Positions 8,143 through 15,994 of a DNA stretch of 28,986 bases are shown in pieces. The stretch covers positions 1 through 28,986 of the forward strand of contig CALCEJ010000005.1 of assembly GCA_937900465.1 (NCBI GenBank), written 5' to 3'. The stretch is from an uncultured Bacteroidales bacterium. GTDB taxonomy: Bacteria; Bacteroidota; Bacteroidia; Bacteroidales; UBA932. The number at the start of each line of letters is the position of its first letter. The stretch's first letter is position 1. The notes under the pieces are model-generated. The model was not told the DNA's origin. It saw nothing but the letters and a program-made list of their open reading frames with translations, and did no database searches. The position numbers were made by a program, and so were the translations under genes.

Positions 8143-8800
8143 TAAAGAGATTTCCGTCCAGGTACTTTCCGGCGGATTTTCCTACAGAGTTGACGCCGGG
8201 CCCTCCTCAGGATGGCTCGGCGCCGAACATATCTTTACGGAGCCAAGGCTCCAGTCCAGATACGAAAAGGTCAGCATCTCCCTTTTTACCCCCAAGGTGA
8301 CCCTTGTCCCGGAGAGCTTTTTCTCGAAGGACAGGGCATCGGAGCTCCTCGGGGATGTCACTTCCCTCCGCCCCGGAGACCAGGTCCTGTCTGTCCCGGT
8401 CCCGGAACAGTCCTCGGTCCTTGTTTATTCTCCGTCCGGATACGATACTATCTCCAAGGCCGTCTCCCAGAATATCCTGACCATTTCCGGCGAGCCGTCG
8501 CCCGTCCTCCCGGAAATCTGGTGGCTTCTCGGGAGCCTTCCTCTTGCGGATGAATACAACAAGATACTGTGCTCGTATGCTGACGGCTGGCTCCATATGG
8601 TAATAGCCCAGGGGAAAACCCTCTGCCTCGCAAACGTTTTCCGCGCCCCGGATTTCACGACTGCGGAATATTTCATCTTCCTTGCCCTGAAGCGTCTCCA
8701 GCTGAATCCGGAAGTCTCGACGGTGTACTTCCGTACACCTCTTGATATGGACGAGGAAATGTCCCTCTACCGCTATTTCAAGAGCGTAGTAAGCCTATGA
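8123..8800 (+). CDS. DUF3822 family protein (actin-like ATPase fold)
   Basis: The protein is 225 aa and matches the Bacteroidetes DUF3822 family, recognised by length, the LGAEHIFTEPRLQSRYEKVSI-type opening (here around residues 32-52), ADEYNKILCSYADGWLHM in the second half, and its position directly before rsmD. The family is usually assigned an actin/PilM-like fold, with unknown function. The start overlaps the previous gene by 20 bp and its stop overlaps the rsmD start by 4 bp, so the three genes are translationally coupled. It is soluble, with no signal peptide. Confidence 0.8.
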   Translation: MPVTGSNKEISVQVLSGGFSYRVDAGPSSGWLGAEHIFTEPRLQSRYEKVSISLFTPKVTLVPESFFSKDRASELLGDVTSLRPGDQVLSVPVPEQSSVLVYSPSGYDTISKAVSQNILTISGEPSPVLPEIWWLLGSLPLADEYNKILCSYADGWLHMVIAQGKTLCLANVFRAPDFTTAEYFIFLALKRLQLNPEVSTVYFRTPLDMDEEMSLYRYFKSVVSL

Positions 8801-9327
8801 GGATCATCGGGGGACGTCTCAAGGGAGCGGCGATAGAGCCCCCCGCCGGATATAAGGCGCGTCCTACGACGGATTTCGCCCGGGAGGGCCTCTTCAACGT
8901 TCTCAACAATGAATACGAATTCGAAGACCTGAAGGTGCTGGACCTTTTCGGGGGGACCGGCGCAGTTGCGTTTGAGTTCGCCTCCCGCGGCGCTGCGATG
9001 GTGTGGTCCGTGGAGATGGCAAGGGAAAACGCGACTTTCATAAAGAGGGAGGCTGAAAGGCTGGGCCTGCGGAATGTCACGATGGTCCGTTCGAACGTAT
9101 TCGACTTCCTGCCCCTTTGCCGGGAAAAATTTGACATCATTTTCGCTGATCCGCCCTACGCAATCGACGGGCTGGACACCATTCCGGACCAGGTCCTTTC
9201 CAAAGACCTCCTCCATCCGGACTGTTACTTCATCCTCGAACACGGAGATGAACACTCCTTCAGGGATCATCCCCGCTTTGTCAAGGAAAAGAAATACGGA
9301 AGAGTCCATTTTACTTTTTTTAAGTAG
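8797..9327 (+). CDS. rsmD: 16S rRNA (guanine(966)-N(2))-methyltransferase RsmD
   Basis: The protein is 176 aa, normal for the family. It starts MRIIGGRLKG, carries RPTTDFAREGLFN (22-34), the SAM-binding motif LDLFGGTG (48-55) and the N2-guanine methyltransferase catalytic motif DPPY (118-121). It modifies G966 (E. coli numbering) in helix 31 of 16S rRNA during small-subunit assembly. It overlaps DUF3822 by 4 bp and is followed 3 bp later by cstA. Confidence 0.95.
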   Translation: MRIIGGRLKGAAIEPPAGYKARPTTDFAREGLFNVLNNEYEFEDLKVLDLFGGTGAVAFEFASRGAAMVWSVEMARENATFIKREAERLGLRNVTMVRSNVFDFLPLCREKFDIIFADPPYAIDGLDTIPDQVLSKDLLHPDCYFILEHGDEHSFRDHPRFVKEKKYGRVHFTFFK

Positions 9328-9330
9328 CAT

Positions 9331-10782
9331 ATGTTCTCATTTGTTGCAAGCATCGTCGCCCTTATCCTGGGCTATCTCCTTTACGGCAGGTTCGTTGACC
9401 GCGTATTCGGCAGCGATCCGTCCCGTCCCACTCCGGCAATTACCAAGGCGGACGGAATCGACTTCGTGAAAATGCCTACTTGGAAGGTATATATGATCCA
9501 GTTCCTGAATATCGCCGGTACCGGGCCCATCTTCGGCGCCATAATGGGCGCGAAATTCGGTCCTTCCTCGTATCTGTGGATAGTCTTCGGCTGCATATTC
9601 GCCGGTGCGGTACACGATTATTTCACAGGAATGCTCTCCGTGAGGAACGGCGGTGTCGGTATTCCGGAACTTGTGGGCAAGTATCTTGGGAAAGGGACAA
9701 AGACCGTGATGCTGGTATTCTCCGGTCTTCTGCTGATCCTGGTCGGTACCGTCTTTGTCTACAGCCCCGCTGAAATCCTCGGGTCTATGACCGGAGGTAC
9801 GACAACGGCATTCCTCATATGGGTCGGGGTCATATTCGTATATTATATAATCGCGACACTTCTTCCGGTTGACAAGGTCATCGGCAGGATATATCCGGTT
9901 TTCGCGATAGCGCTTATTTTTATGGCGATAGCGCTGATGGTGTGCCTGTTTGTCAAGTGGCCTTCTATTCCTGAGATTTGGGACGGGCTCCAGAACAGGG
10001 GGCCTTCCGTCGGTGTGGAAGGGCAGCCTATATTCCCCTGCCTGTTCATTACCATCGCCTGCGGCGCAATAAGCGGATTCCACGCAACCCAGAGCCCTCT
10101 TATGGCCCGCTGCCTTCCTGATGAGAAGCACGGCCGTCCGGTTTTCTACGGCGCTATGATAACGGAAGGACTCGTCGCCCTGATATGGGCCGCGGTTTCG
10201 TCCTGGTTCTTCTTTGACGGAGGACAGGCCGCCCTGGGCGCGACAAGCGCTTCTGCTCCCAGCGTCGTGACTGCAGTCGCGCGCGGATGGCTCGGAATCG
10301 TCGGTGGAATCCTTGCGATTCTTGGCGTTGTGGCCGCTCCCATCACCAGCGGCGATACCGCCCTCCGAAGCGCCCGCCTTATCATTGCGGACTTTTTCCA
10401 TCTTGAGCAGAAGTCCGTAAGGAACAGGTTCCTTATAGCCATACCGCTTTTTATCGCCGTAGGATTACTTCTCTGGTTCAATGTCTCGGATGAGAACGGC
10501 TTTAATACGATCTGGAGATACTTTGGGTGGTCCAACCAGACTCTCGCAGTGTTCTCGCTGTGGATGATTACGGTTTACCTCGTGCGCGAAAAGGGGAGGT
10601 TCCACTACTTTATGACCCTGATTCCCGCAGTGTTTATGACATCTGTGGTAACGACCTTCATCTGTATCGACAAGATAGGGTTCCATATGCCTTTACAGTG
10701 GAGTTTTGCGATTGCAGGCATCTCTGCGGGCATAGCTGTACTGCTTTTTTACCTTTGGAAATTTACCAAAGGGCGTAAATAA
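9331..10782 (+). CDS. cstA: CstA family carbon starvation protein (pyruvate/peptide transporter)
   Basis: The product is 483 aa with many membrane segments. The N-terminal half holds the family signatures TWKVYMIQFLNIAGTGPIFG (about 50-69), a GAVHDYFTGMLSVRNGG stretch (about 97-113), and VDKVIGRIYPVFAIALI (about 184-200); later GFHATQSPLMARC and SGDTALRSARL are also typical. Family members such as E. coli CstA and BtsT import pyruvate, and peptide uptake was proposed earlier. This is the shorter Bacteroidetes form, lacking the long C-terminal extension of E. coli CstA. It sits between rsmD (3 bp gap) and the propeller lipoprotein (11 bp gap). Confidence 0.92.
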   Translation: MFSFVASIVALILGYLLYGRFVDRVFGSDPSRPTPAITKADGIDFVKMPTWKVYMIQFLNIAGTGPIFGAIMGAKFGPSSYLWIVFGCIFAGAVHDYFTGMLSVRNGGVGIPELVGKYLGKGTKTVMLVFSGLLLILVGTVFVYSPAEILGSMTGGTTTAFLIWVGVIFVYYIIATLLPVDKVIGRIYPVFAIALIFMAIALMVCLFVKWPSIPEIWDGLQNRGPSVGVEGQPIFPCLFITIACGAISGFHATQSPLMARCLPDEKHGRPVFYGAMITEGLVALIWAAVSSWFFFDGGQAALGATSASAPSVVTAVARGWLGIVGGILAILGVVAAPITSGDTALRSARLIIADFFHLEQKSVRNRFLIAIPLFIAVGLLLWFNVSDENGFNTIWRYFGWSNQTLAVFSLWMITVYLVREKGRFHYFMTLIPAVFMTSVVTTFICIDKIGFHMPLQWSFAIAGISAGIAVLLFYLWKFTKGRK

Positions 10783-10793
10783 ACCAGAGTTCT

Positions 10794-11924
10794 ATGAAAA
10801 TCAATGCACTGCTAGCTGCGCTAGGCGCGGCGGTCATCGCTATGGCCGCTTGCGAGAAGGATCCTTCAGGCAAGGGTCCTGAAGCCTCCGGGGACAAGAA
10901 CCTCGCGGGCGAGACTGTTTCAGTAGGTGAAATCTCCGGAATCTCCAAGGTGTTCGTCCTGAACGAGGGAGGATTCGGCGCCAACAACTCAACTCTTGAT
11001 TTCCTCCGCCCCGGCGAAGGGAAATATGTCCATAATGCATACTCCCAGATGAACCCGAAGATCACCCTCGGGCTCGGTGACGTGGGTAATGACATAGCCG
11101 TGAACGGTGACCTTGTCTGGATTGTCGTCAACAATTCCGGCATCGTCGAAGTTATCAGCGCTAAAGACGAAACCCACGTCGTATCCATTTCCGTCGCCTC
11201 CCCGAGAAACATCGCATTTGACGGAGACTATGCCTATGTCTCCTCCTGGGGCTCTCCCACGGGTCTTGTCCATAAGATAAACACAAAGACTTTCGAGGAA
11301 GTAGCTTCCGTTGCCGTCGGACGGGAACCGGAAGGGCTTGCCGTATGGTCCGGGAAACTCTATGTCGCCAACAGCGGCGGGATGTCTGAGGTGATGGAGA
11401 ACACCCTCAGCGTCATAGACCTTGCATCTTTCAAAGTTGTCGATACGATAGAAATCGCGGTTAACCCTAAGTCTGTCTTCGCTGACGGCAAGGGCAATAT
11501 ATATGTGTCCGTTTTCGGCGATTACTTCAGTGTCCATTCCGGCCTTTACAGGCTCGAGACCGGGTCCGGAAAGGTCACGAGGATGGGCGCGGGAGAGGCC
11601 CATAACGCTAACGTCAGCGTCTCGGCCGCGGCCGGGGGCAGGATTTACGCAATCGGTACGGATGACGAATGGAACTGGGATGCCACAGCTGTAAAAAAGT
11701 ACTACCTCTGGACTTCTGACGGATCCCTTTCCCTTGACATCGACGCGGCAGCCCCTTACGGGCTCGCGGCATTCGAGGACGGCGGTACCCTGAAGGCTCT
11801 TCTGATCGCTGACGCGATTGACTACTTCAATCCCGGCACGGTGTCTTACTATGCGGGCGAAGGCCCCTCCAGGATCTGGTCCGTCACCGCCGGCGTCTGT
11901 CCTGCCCATTTCGCGGCCTATTGA
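10794..11924 (+). CDS. Surface beta-propeller lipoprotein (YncE/BtuG-like)
   Basis: The protein is 376 aa with a lipoprotein signal MKINALLAALGAAVIAMAAC; the lipidated residue is C20. The rest is a run of YVTN/YncE-like propeller blades: NDIAVNGDLVWIVVNNSGIV, PRNIAFDGDYAYVSSWG, PEGLAVWSGKLYVANSGG, PKSVFADGKGNIYVSVFG and others. In Bacteroides, a propeller lipoprotein of this kind (BtuG) sits on the outer surface, captures vitamin B12 and covers the TonB receptor BtuB. The direct downstream receptor gene here supports the same lid-and-channel arrangement. The ligand is not proven by sequence, since the following permease is PnuC-like. No ligand-sensing riboswitch fits in the 11 bp upstream. 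Confidence 0.75.
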   Translation: MKINALLAALGAAVIAMAACEKDPSGKGPEASGDKNLAGETVSVGEISGISKVFVLNEGGFGANNSTLDFLRPGEGKYVHNAYSQMNPKITLGLGDVGNDIAVNGDLVWIVVNNSGIVEVISAKDETHVVSISVASPRNIAFDGDYAYVSSWGSPTGLVHKINTKTFEEVASVAVGREPEGLAVWSGKLYVANSGGMSEVMENTLSVIDLASFKVVDTIEIAVNPKSVFADGKGNIYVSVFGDYFSVHSGLYRLETGSGKVTRMGAGEAHNANVSVSAAAGGRIYAIGTDDEWNWDATAVKKYYLWTSDGSLSLDIDAAAPYGLAAFEDGGTLKALLIADAIDYFNPGTVSYYAGEGPSRIWSVTAGVCPAHFAAY

Positions 11925-11944
11925 TATCGGCCTTCCGTCCTTTG

Positions 11945-13948
11945 ATGCTGTCCTTACACATCTGGCTGGCGTTATCCTTGCCCATAGCGTCGCAGGTGGT
12001 GCTCGAGATTACACCACCTGCGACGAAATCGGCCCAAATCGTCGCAGGTGGTACCTCCGGGAGCGCCACCTGCGACGCCCCGGTCTTCCCCGACACCCTC
12101 TCCGCGGCGGTGGTCCGCGGGGAAAGGCCCGTGGTGCCGCCTGCGGATACGCTTACGATGGTCCCGGAGGTCGAAATCGCTGATGCGGTGAGGGAGTTCA
12201 CGGGATTGCAGGTTAAGGATTACGGGGGAACGGGCGGGCTCAAGACAATCAACGTAAGAAGCCTCGGAAGTGAGTTCACCGGGGTTTACATCGACGGGAT
12301 CGAGGTGCATAACGCCCAGAATATGCAGGTTGACCTCGGGCGCTTTTCCTCTTCTTCTTTCGAAAAGGCGGACCTTTACAGCGGCGGCAGGACGGAAGCG
12401 CTCCAGAGCGCCGCTGAATACGGGGCAGCATCGGCCCTGTATCTGAGAAGTTCGGCGCCCGGGGAAAACGGGCTCAAGGCGCGTCTTCGGGGCGGATCCT
12501 TCGGGACTGCGGCACCGTCAGTGAGGTGGGAAAGGCTTTGGGGAAGGGGAGTGTCGTCAAGGGTGGAGGCGGAGTATCTCCGAAGTAACGGAGAGTACAG
12601 GTTCAGCCTCGTTCCCTACGGCTATGACACAACACTGGTCAGAAAGAACGGAGATATCCGGAGCGGCAGGGCGGAGGCGTCTGTCTATGGGCCCGGATGG
12701 AACGTAAAAGCGTATCTGTATGGGTCTGAAAGGGGCTTTCCGGGTCCTGTCGTGAGAAGGGCGGAGGTGTTTCCCCTAAGTGCGGACAGGCAGGAGGATT
12801 TGGATATGTTTGTCCAGGGGCAGTGGCACCACGCCTTCCCGGAGGGAACGAGGGTGGCCCTGCGTGGAAAATACTCCCGGAACCATACCCGTTACAATAC
12901 CCATCCGGAGCTGAATCCGATGGCCGTCCCCTACGACATAACCTATGTCCAGAGGAATGCTTATGTCTCCGGTGCGGTAAACCGCAGTATCGGCGATTTC
13001 TCCTTCGATGTCGCCGCTGACGGGCAGTTCGCGGCGCTGGAGGGGAATTCTTCGGGATTCCCGGAGCCGGACAGGCTCTCGTTCTGGACCGCCGGAGCTG
13101 TGCGTTACGAAACCCGTAGTGTCAGGGCGTCCGCTTCGCTTATGTATACCGGGGCGACCGACTGGTTCAACCTCCGGGACGGAAGCCGTTTCAAGACCTT
13201 CAGGGACGCCCTGAGTCCTTCCGTCCAGGCCTCCTGGACCCCTTCGGAGGGGATTCTTGTCAGCGGATTTGTAAAGCGCAGCTGGCGGATGCCTTCGTTC
13301 AACGACCTCTACTATACGCTGGTCGGAAATTCCGAACTCCTCCCCGAGAGCGCCCTCCAGAGCAACGTTTCCCTCTCCGCCGAGCGCCCCCTGGGCCCAT
13401 TCCGCTTCGACGCCAGGGCCTCCGCCTATTTCAACGCCGTACGCAACAAAATACTTGCAATTCCGTCTTCGTCCCAGTTCAGGTGGACGATGCTCAACAT
13501 AGGCCGTGCGGATATCTACGGTGCGGAAATCCGCGCCGGGGCCCATTATGCTTCGGGCTCTTTCTCCGCATCGCTGACCGGCCGCTACACTTTCCAGCGT
13601 GCGCTTGACCATACCCCGTCAAAGAGCGGCCTGAACCTCAGTTACGGCAATCAGCTGCCGTACATCCCGGTCCATAGCGGATCGGTGTCGGCCGTACTGT
13701 CCTTCGCCGGGTGGCAGGCGGATGTTATCGCCGTCCTTACAGGTCCGCGCTACTCCCGAACGGCCAATACGGCGGATTATCTTGTTCCCGCCTGGGGAAC
13801 CGTTGACCTCAGGGTGAAGACGCCGGAGCTTGGCCCGGTCACCCTTTCTGTCGCCCTCGGCAACCTCCTGAATGAGCAGTACTCCGTCGTTCAGGGGTAT
13901 CCTATGCCCGGGAGGAATGTGATGGTGATGTCAGTATTCTGTTTTTGA
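11945..13948 (+). CDS. TonB-dependent outer-membrane receptor (BtuB-like)
   Basis: The protein is about 667 aa from the ATG at 11945; a TTG at 11921 overlapping the previous stop would add 8 residues. A signal peptide (MLSLHIWLALSLPIAS) is followed by a 30-residue segment encoded by inverted repeats, then the plug domain (IADAVREFTGLQVKDYGG, GGLKTINVRSLGSEFTGVYI, DGIEVHNAQNMQVDLGRFS). A 22-strand barrel follows, ending in an aromatic residue (VMVMSVFCF). The late motif SWRMPSFNDLYY and the end LGNLLNEQYSVVQGYPMPGR are typical of vitamin and siderophore receptors. The N-terminal carboxypeptidase-like domain of SusC proteins is absent. Pairing with the propeller lipoprotein suggests cobalamin or another vitamin. 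Confidence 0.88.
   Translation: MLSLHIWLALSLPIASQVVLEITPPATKSAQIVAGGTSGSATCDAPVFPDTLSAAVVRGERPVVPPADTLTMVPEVEIADAVREFTGLQVKDYGGTGGLKTINVRSLGSEFTGVYIDGIEVHNAQNMQVDLGRFSSSSFEKADLYSGGRTEALQSAAEYGAASALYLRSSAPGENGLKARLRGGSFGTAAPSVRWERLWGRGVSSRVEAEYLRSNGEYRFSLVPYGYDTTLVRKNGDIRSGRAEASVYGPGWNVKAYLYGSERGFPGPVVRRAEVFPLSADRQEDLDMFVQGQWHHAFPEGTRVALRGKYSRNHTRYNTHPELNPMAVPYDITYVQRNAYVSGAVNRSIGDFSFDVAADGQFAALEGNSSGFPEPDRLSFWTAGAVRYETRSVRASASLMYTGATDWFNLRDGSRFKTFRDALSPSVQASWTPSEGILVSGFVKRSWRMPSFNDLYYTLVGNSELLPESALQSNVSLSAERPLGPFRFDARASAYFNAVRNKILAIPSSSQFRWTMLNIGRADIYGAEIRAGAHYASGSFSASLTGRYTFQRALDHTPSKSGLNLSYGNQLPYIPVHSGSVSAVLSFAGWQADVIAVLTGPRYSRTANTADYLVPAWGTVDLRVKTPELGPVTLSVALGNLLNEQYSVVQGYPMPGRNVMVMSVFCF
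11988..12077 (+). repeat. Four copies of CGTCGCAGGTGG in alternating orientation (two inverted-repeat hairpins)
   Basis: Copy 1 (11988-12001) and copy 2 (12012-12025) form a perfect 14-bp inverted repeat with a 10-base loop. Copy 3 (12040-12051) and copy 4 (12066-12077) form a perfect 12-bp inverted repeat with a 14-base loop. All lie inside the receptor reading frame, between signal peptide and plug. The two forward copies are read in different frames (SQVV versus VAGG), so the DNA rather than the protein is repeated. The element could be a REP-like mobile palindrome tolerated in a linker, or an RNA structure affecting early translation. Confidence 0.9.
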
Positions 13949-13971
13949 CAGAAAAAGAGTAAATTTGTAAA

Positions 13972-14550
13972 ATGAACTGGATAGGGGCAATAGAGATTTT
14001 CGCAATGGTGACGGGGGTGGCTTACGTCGTCCTGGAGATATTCCAGAAAAATGCGATGTGGGTCATAGGAATACTTACCGGGATAGCCTGCGCCTTTTCT
14101 TTTGCCCATCAGCAGTTATGGGCCTCGATGGGCCTTAATATCTATTATGTCGTGGTTTCGGTCATCGGGCTTGTCCGGTGGAAAAGGGACGGCGCGGAGG
14201 CGGGGACGGGTGTCATCCATCTTCGGAAACCTTCGGCAAAGGGGCTGTGGACCTCTCTCGCGGTATTTGTCCTCGGGAGCGCAGTCCTTGTCTTTGTCCT
14301 TCAGCTGCTTCACGATCAGGAGACGGCGCTCGATGCGATAGTCGCGGTCGCGAGCGCGGTTGCGACTTGGTGGCTGACGCTGTCCTGGAAGGAGCAGTGG
14401 CTTGTCTGGATAGCGGCGGACCTTGTGAGTGTCGTCCTGTGTGTGAAGGTCGGGATGTATTGGATGGGCGCGATGTATCTTGTATATGCCGGATCAGCCA
14501 TCTACGGATACTTCCACTGGAAAAGATTCGGCCGCGAAATCAGCGTATAA
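13972..14550 (+). CDS. pnuC: PnuC-type vitamin/nucleoside permease
   Basis: The product is 192 aa with about seven hydrophobic segments. The family pattern is clear: WVIGILTGIACAFSFAHQQL (about 30-49), NIYYVVVSVIGLVRWKR, then WLVWIAADLVSVVLCVKVG (about 143-161) and YLVYAGSAIYGYFHWKR. PnuC proteins are facilitated carriers for nicotinamide riboside; close relatives carry thiamine (PnuT) or riboflavin, and the substrate here is not certain. In Bacteroidetes, PnuT genes often sit beside a TonB receptor, which fits the gene just upstream (23 bp gap). No kinase partner (NadR or thiamine pyrophosphokinase) and no THI riboswitch is visible. Confidence 0.85.
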   Translation: MNWIGAIEIFAMVTGVAYVVLEIFQKNAMWVIGILTGIACAFSFAHQQLWASMGLNIYYVVVSVIGLVRWKRDGAEAGTGVIHLRKPSAKGLWTSLAVFVLGSAVLVFVLQLLHDQETALDAIVAVASAVATWWLTLSWKEQWLVWIAADLVSVVLCVKVGMYWMGAMYLVYAGSAIYGYFHWKRFGREISV

Positions 14551-14555
14551 ATTCT

Positions 14556-14563
14556 TATATTTG
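14556..14563 (+). promoter_or_regulatory. Promoter core before the FKBP isomerase gene
   Basis: TATATTTG matches TAnnTTTG and is followed by CAAA; it lies 18 bases before the ATG at 14582. A start site near 14570 would give a short leader. No clear TTTG -33 element is present because the pnuC end occupies that position. Confidence 0.5.
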
Positions 14564-14581
14564 CAAACTTAAATTAACGAT

Positions 14582-15187
14582 ATGGACAAGAAAAGTTATG
14601 CTTTCGGAATGAGCCTCGCGGGAAACCTGATGCAGTCGGGGGTCCATGGGCTCGATTTTGATGATTTCGTCGCCGGACTAAAGGATATGATGCAGGGAAA
14701 CAAGCTTGCGATTCCCATCGAGGAGGCGGGCGAGGCCCTCGAGAAGTTCTACAAGGAACTTGAGGAAGAGGCGGCTGAGAAGGCCGCCGTCGCAGGCGCT
14801 GCCGCCAAGGAGGAGGGAGAGAAATTCCTCGCAAAGATCGCCCGCGACCCTGAGGTAAAGGCGACAAAGAGCGGCCTTATGTACAAGGTCCTTAAGGAAG
14901 GAAGCGGAAAGAAGCCTTCCGCGACGTCCAAGGTCCGCTGCCACTATGAAGGGACCTTTGCTGACGGCTCCATCTTCGACAGCTCCTACAAGAGGGGAGA
15001 ACCCGCCGTTTTCGGTCTTAACCAGGTCATCAAAGGATGGACTGAGGGCCTCCAGCTTATGGGCGAAGGCTCAAAATACGAACTGTATCTTCCCTACGAC
15101 CTCGCTTATGGCGAGCAGGGCGCCGGCTCGTCCATCCCGCCTTACAGCGCCCTTAAGTTTGTCGTTGAACTCCTGGAAGTCCTCTAG
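14582..15187 (+). CDS. Cytoplasmic FKBP-type peptidyl-prolyl isomerase (FklB/Mip-like)
   Basis: The protein is 201 aa with no signal peptide. The N-terminal helical dimerisation domain (about 1-85, starting KKSYAFGMSLAGNLMQSG) is followed by a long charged helix and a complete FKBP domain (about 97-201) with VRCHYEGTFADGSIFDSSY, FGLNQVIKGWTEGLQLMGEG, and YDLAYGEQGAGSSIPPYSAL. The key FKBP residues are retained (Tyr in HYEG, Phe/Asp in IFDSS, Val-Ile in QVIKGW, Trp, Tyr in LAYG). Family members accelerate proline isomerisation in newly made proteins and dimerise through the helical part. It likely has its own promoter and is followed immediately by the sugar kinase-like gene. Confidence 0.92.
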   Translation: MDKKSYAFGMSLAGNLMQSGVHGLDFDDFVAGLKDMMQGNKLAIPIEEAGEALEKFYKELEEEAAEKAAVAGAAAKEEGEKFLAKIARDPEVKATKSGLMYKVLKEGSGKKPSATSKVRCHYEGTFADGSIFDSSYKRGEPAVFGLNQVIKGWTEGLQLMGEGSKYELYLPYDLAYGEQGAGSSIPPYSALKFVVELLEVL

Positions 15188-15994
15188 ATGGATCTTATCG
15201 TAGAGAGCGGAGCGACAAAGGCCTCCTGGTGCCTTCTCGGGGAAGGAGGATTCCGGACGGTGGAAACCCGCGGAATCAATCTTGCCCATATGGACCAGTG
15301 CGTCGTCGCGCCTGTTGCGTGGGAAGCCCTGGAAAAGCTGGGAGTCCGGGAGGAGGACATCTCACGGGTGTATTTTTATGCCGCGGGGCTTATTGACAGG
15401 CCGGAACTGCCGGTTTTCCGCGCGGCGAAGGTCGAATATGCCTCAGACCTCGTCGCTGCGGCCCGTGCCGTGTGCGGCAGGGAGCCCGGCATTGCGGCAA
15501 TCCTCGGGACAGGTTCCAATTCCTGCGAATGGGACGGAGAGAAGATTGTCGCGAACTTTCACGGGGCCGGCTTTATCCTTGGCGATGAGGGGAGCGCATC
15601 GGCCCTTGGGAAGGCGTTCGTGTCGGATTTCCTGAAGGATCTTGTGCCGGAGGGGATTGCCGCGGAATTCTCATCCCGCTTCCCCTCGGATTATTCCACC
15701 ATTGTACGGAACGTGTACAAGGGAGATGCCCCTGCGGGATATCTCGGCTCCTTCGCGCCTTTTATTATGGACCATTTCGGGGACCCTTACGTCAGGGAAC
15801 TTGCCCGGGAGAATTTCCGGAGTTTCATCCGGAGGACGCTCCTTCGCTACAGGAGGCTTCCCGTCGGAGCCGTGGGCGGCTTCGGCTATGCATATCAGGA
15901 CATTCTCCGGGAAGTCGCGGCGGAGGAGGGCGTCGAAATACGCACTGTCATCAAATCGCCCCTGGACGGGCTTGTAAATTATCATGACCTATAG
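15188..15994 (+). CDS. BadF/BadG/BcrA/BcrD-type ATPase, N-acetylglucosamine kinase-like
   Basis: The protein is 268 aa and starts directly after the FKBP stop (TAG|ATG). It is an ASKHA (actin/hexokinase fold) ATPase: phosphate-1 loop ESGATKASW (6-14), GTGSNSCEW (107-115), and GDEGSASALG (132-141), matching eukaryote-type GlcNAc kinases and BadF-family proteins. The final GGFGYAYQDIL is also typical. It probably phosphorylates an amino sugar such as N-acetylglucosamine, perhaps in wall recycling, but the substrate is an inference. At 268 aa it is slightly short for the family (about 280-330). It overlaps recR by 11 bp. Confidence 0.85.
   Translation: MDLIVESGATKASWCLLGEGGFRTVETRGINLAHMDQCVVAPVAWEALEKLGVREEDISRVYFYAAGLIDRPELPVFRAAKVEYASDLVAAARAVCGREPGIAAILGTGSNSCEWDGEKIVANFHGAGFILGDEGSASALGKAFVSDFLKDLVPEGIAAEFSSRFPSDYSTIVRNVYKGDAPAGYLGSFAPFIMDHFGDPYVRELARENFRSFIRRTLLRYRRLPVGAVGGFGYAYQDILREVAAEEGVEIRTVIKSPLDGLVNYHDL

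Noticed and set aside
9337..10401. Long minus-strand open frame antisense to cstA (354 codons)
   Set aside because: Its translation is highly charged low-complexity sequence without any family motif, while the plus strand encodes a clear CstA. The same reasoning excludes the antisense frames at 12776-13612, 18384-19355, 20158-21054 and the plus-strand frame 24660-25625.
10700..10793. Cobalamin or thiamine riboswitch before the propeller-receptor-permease unit
   Set aside because: Only 11 bases separate cstA from the lipoprotein gene, and I saw no B12-box or THI-box-like sequence there.
13960..13967. TAAATTTG just before pnuC as a promoter
   Set aside because: It matches TAnnTTTG, but the start site would fall in or after the pnuC start codon, and the nearest upstream TTTG is only 12 bases away. 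Probably chance.
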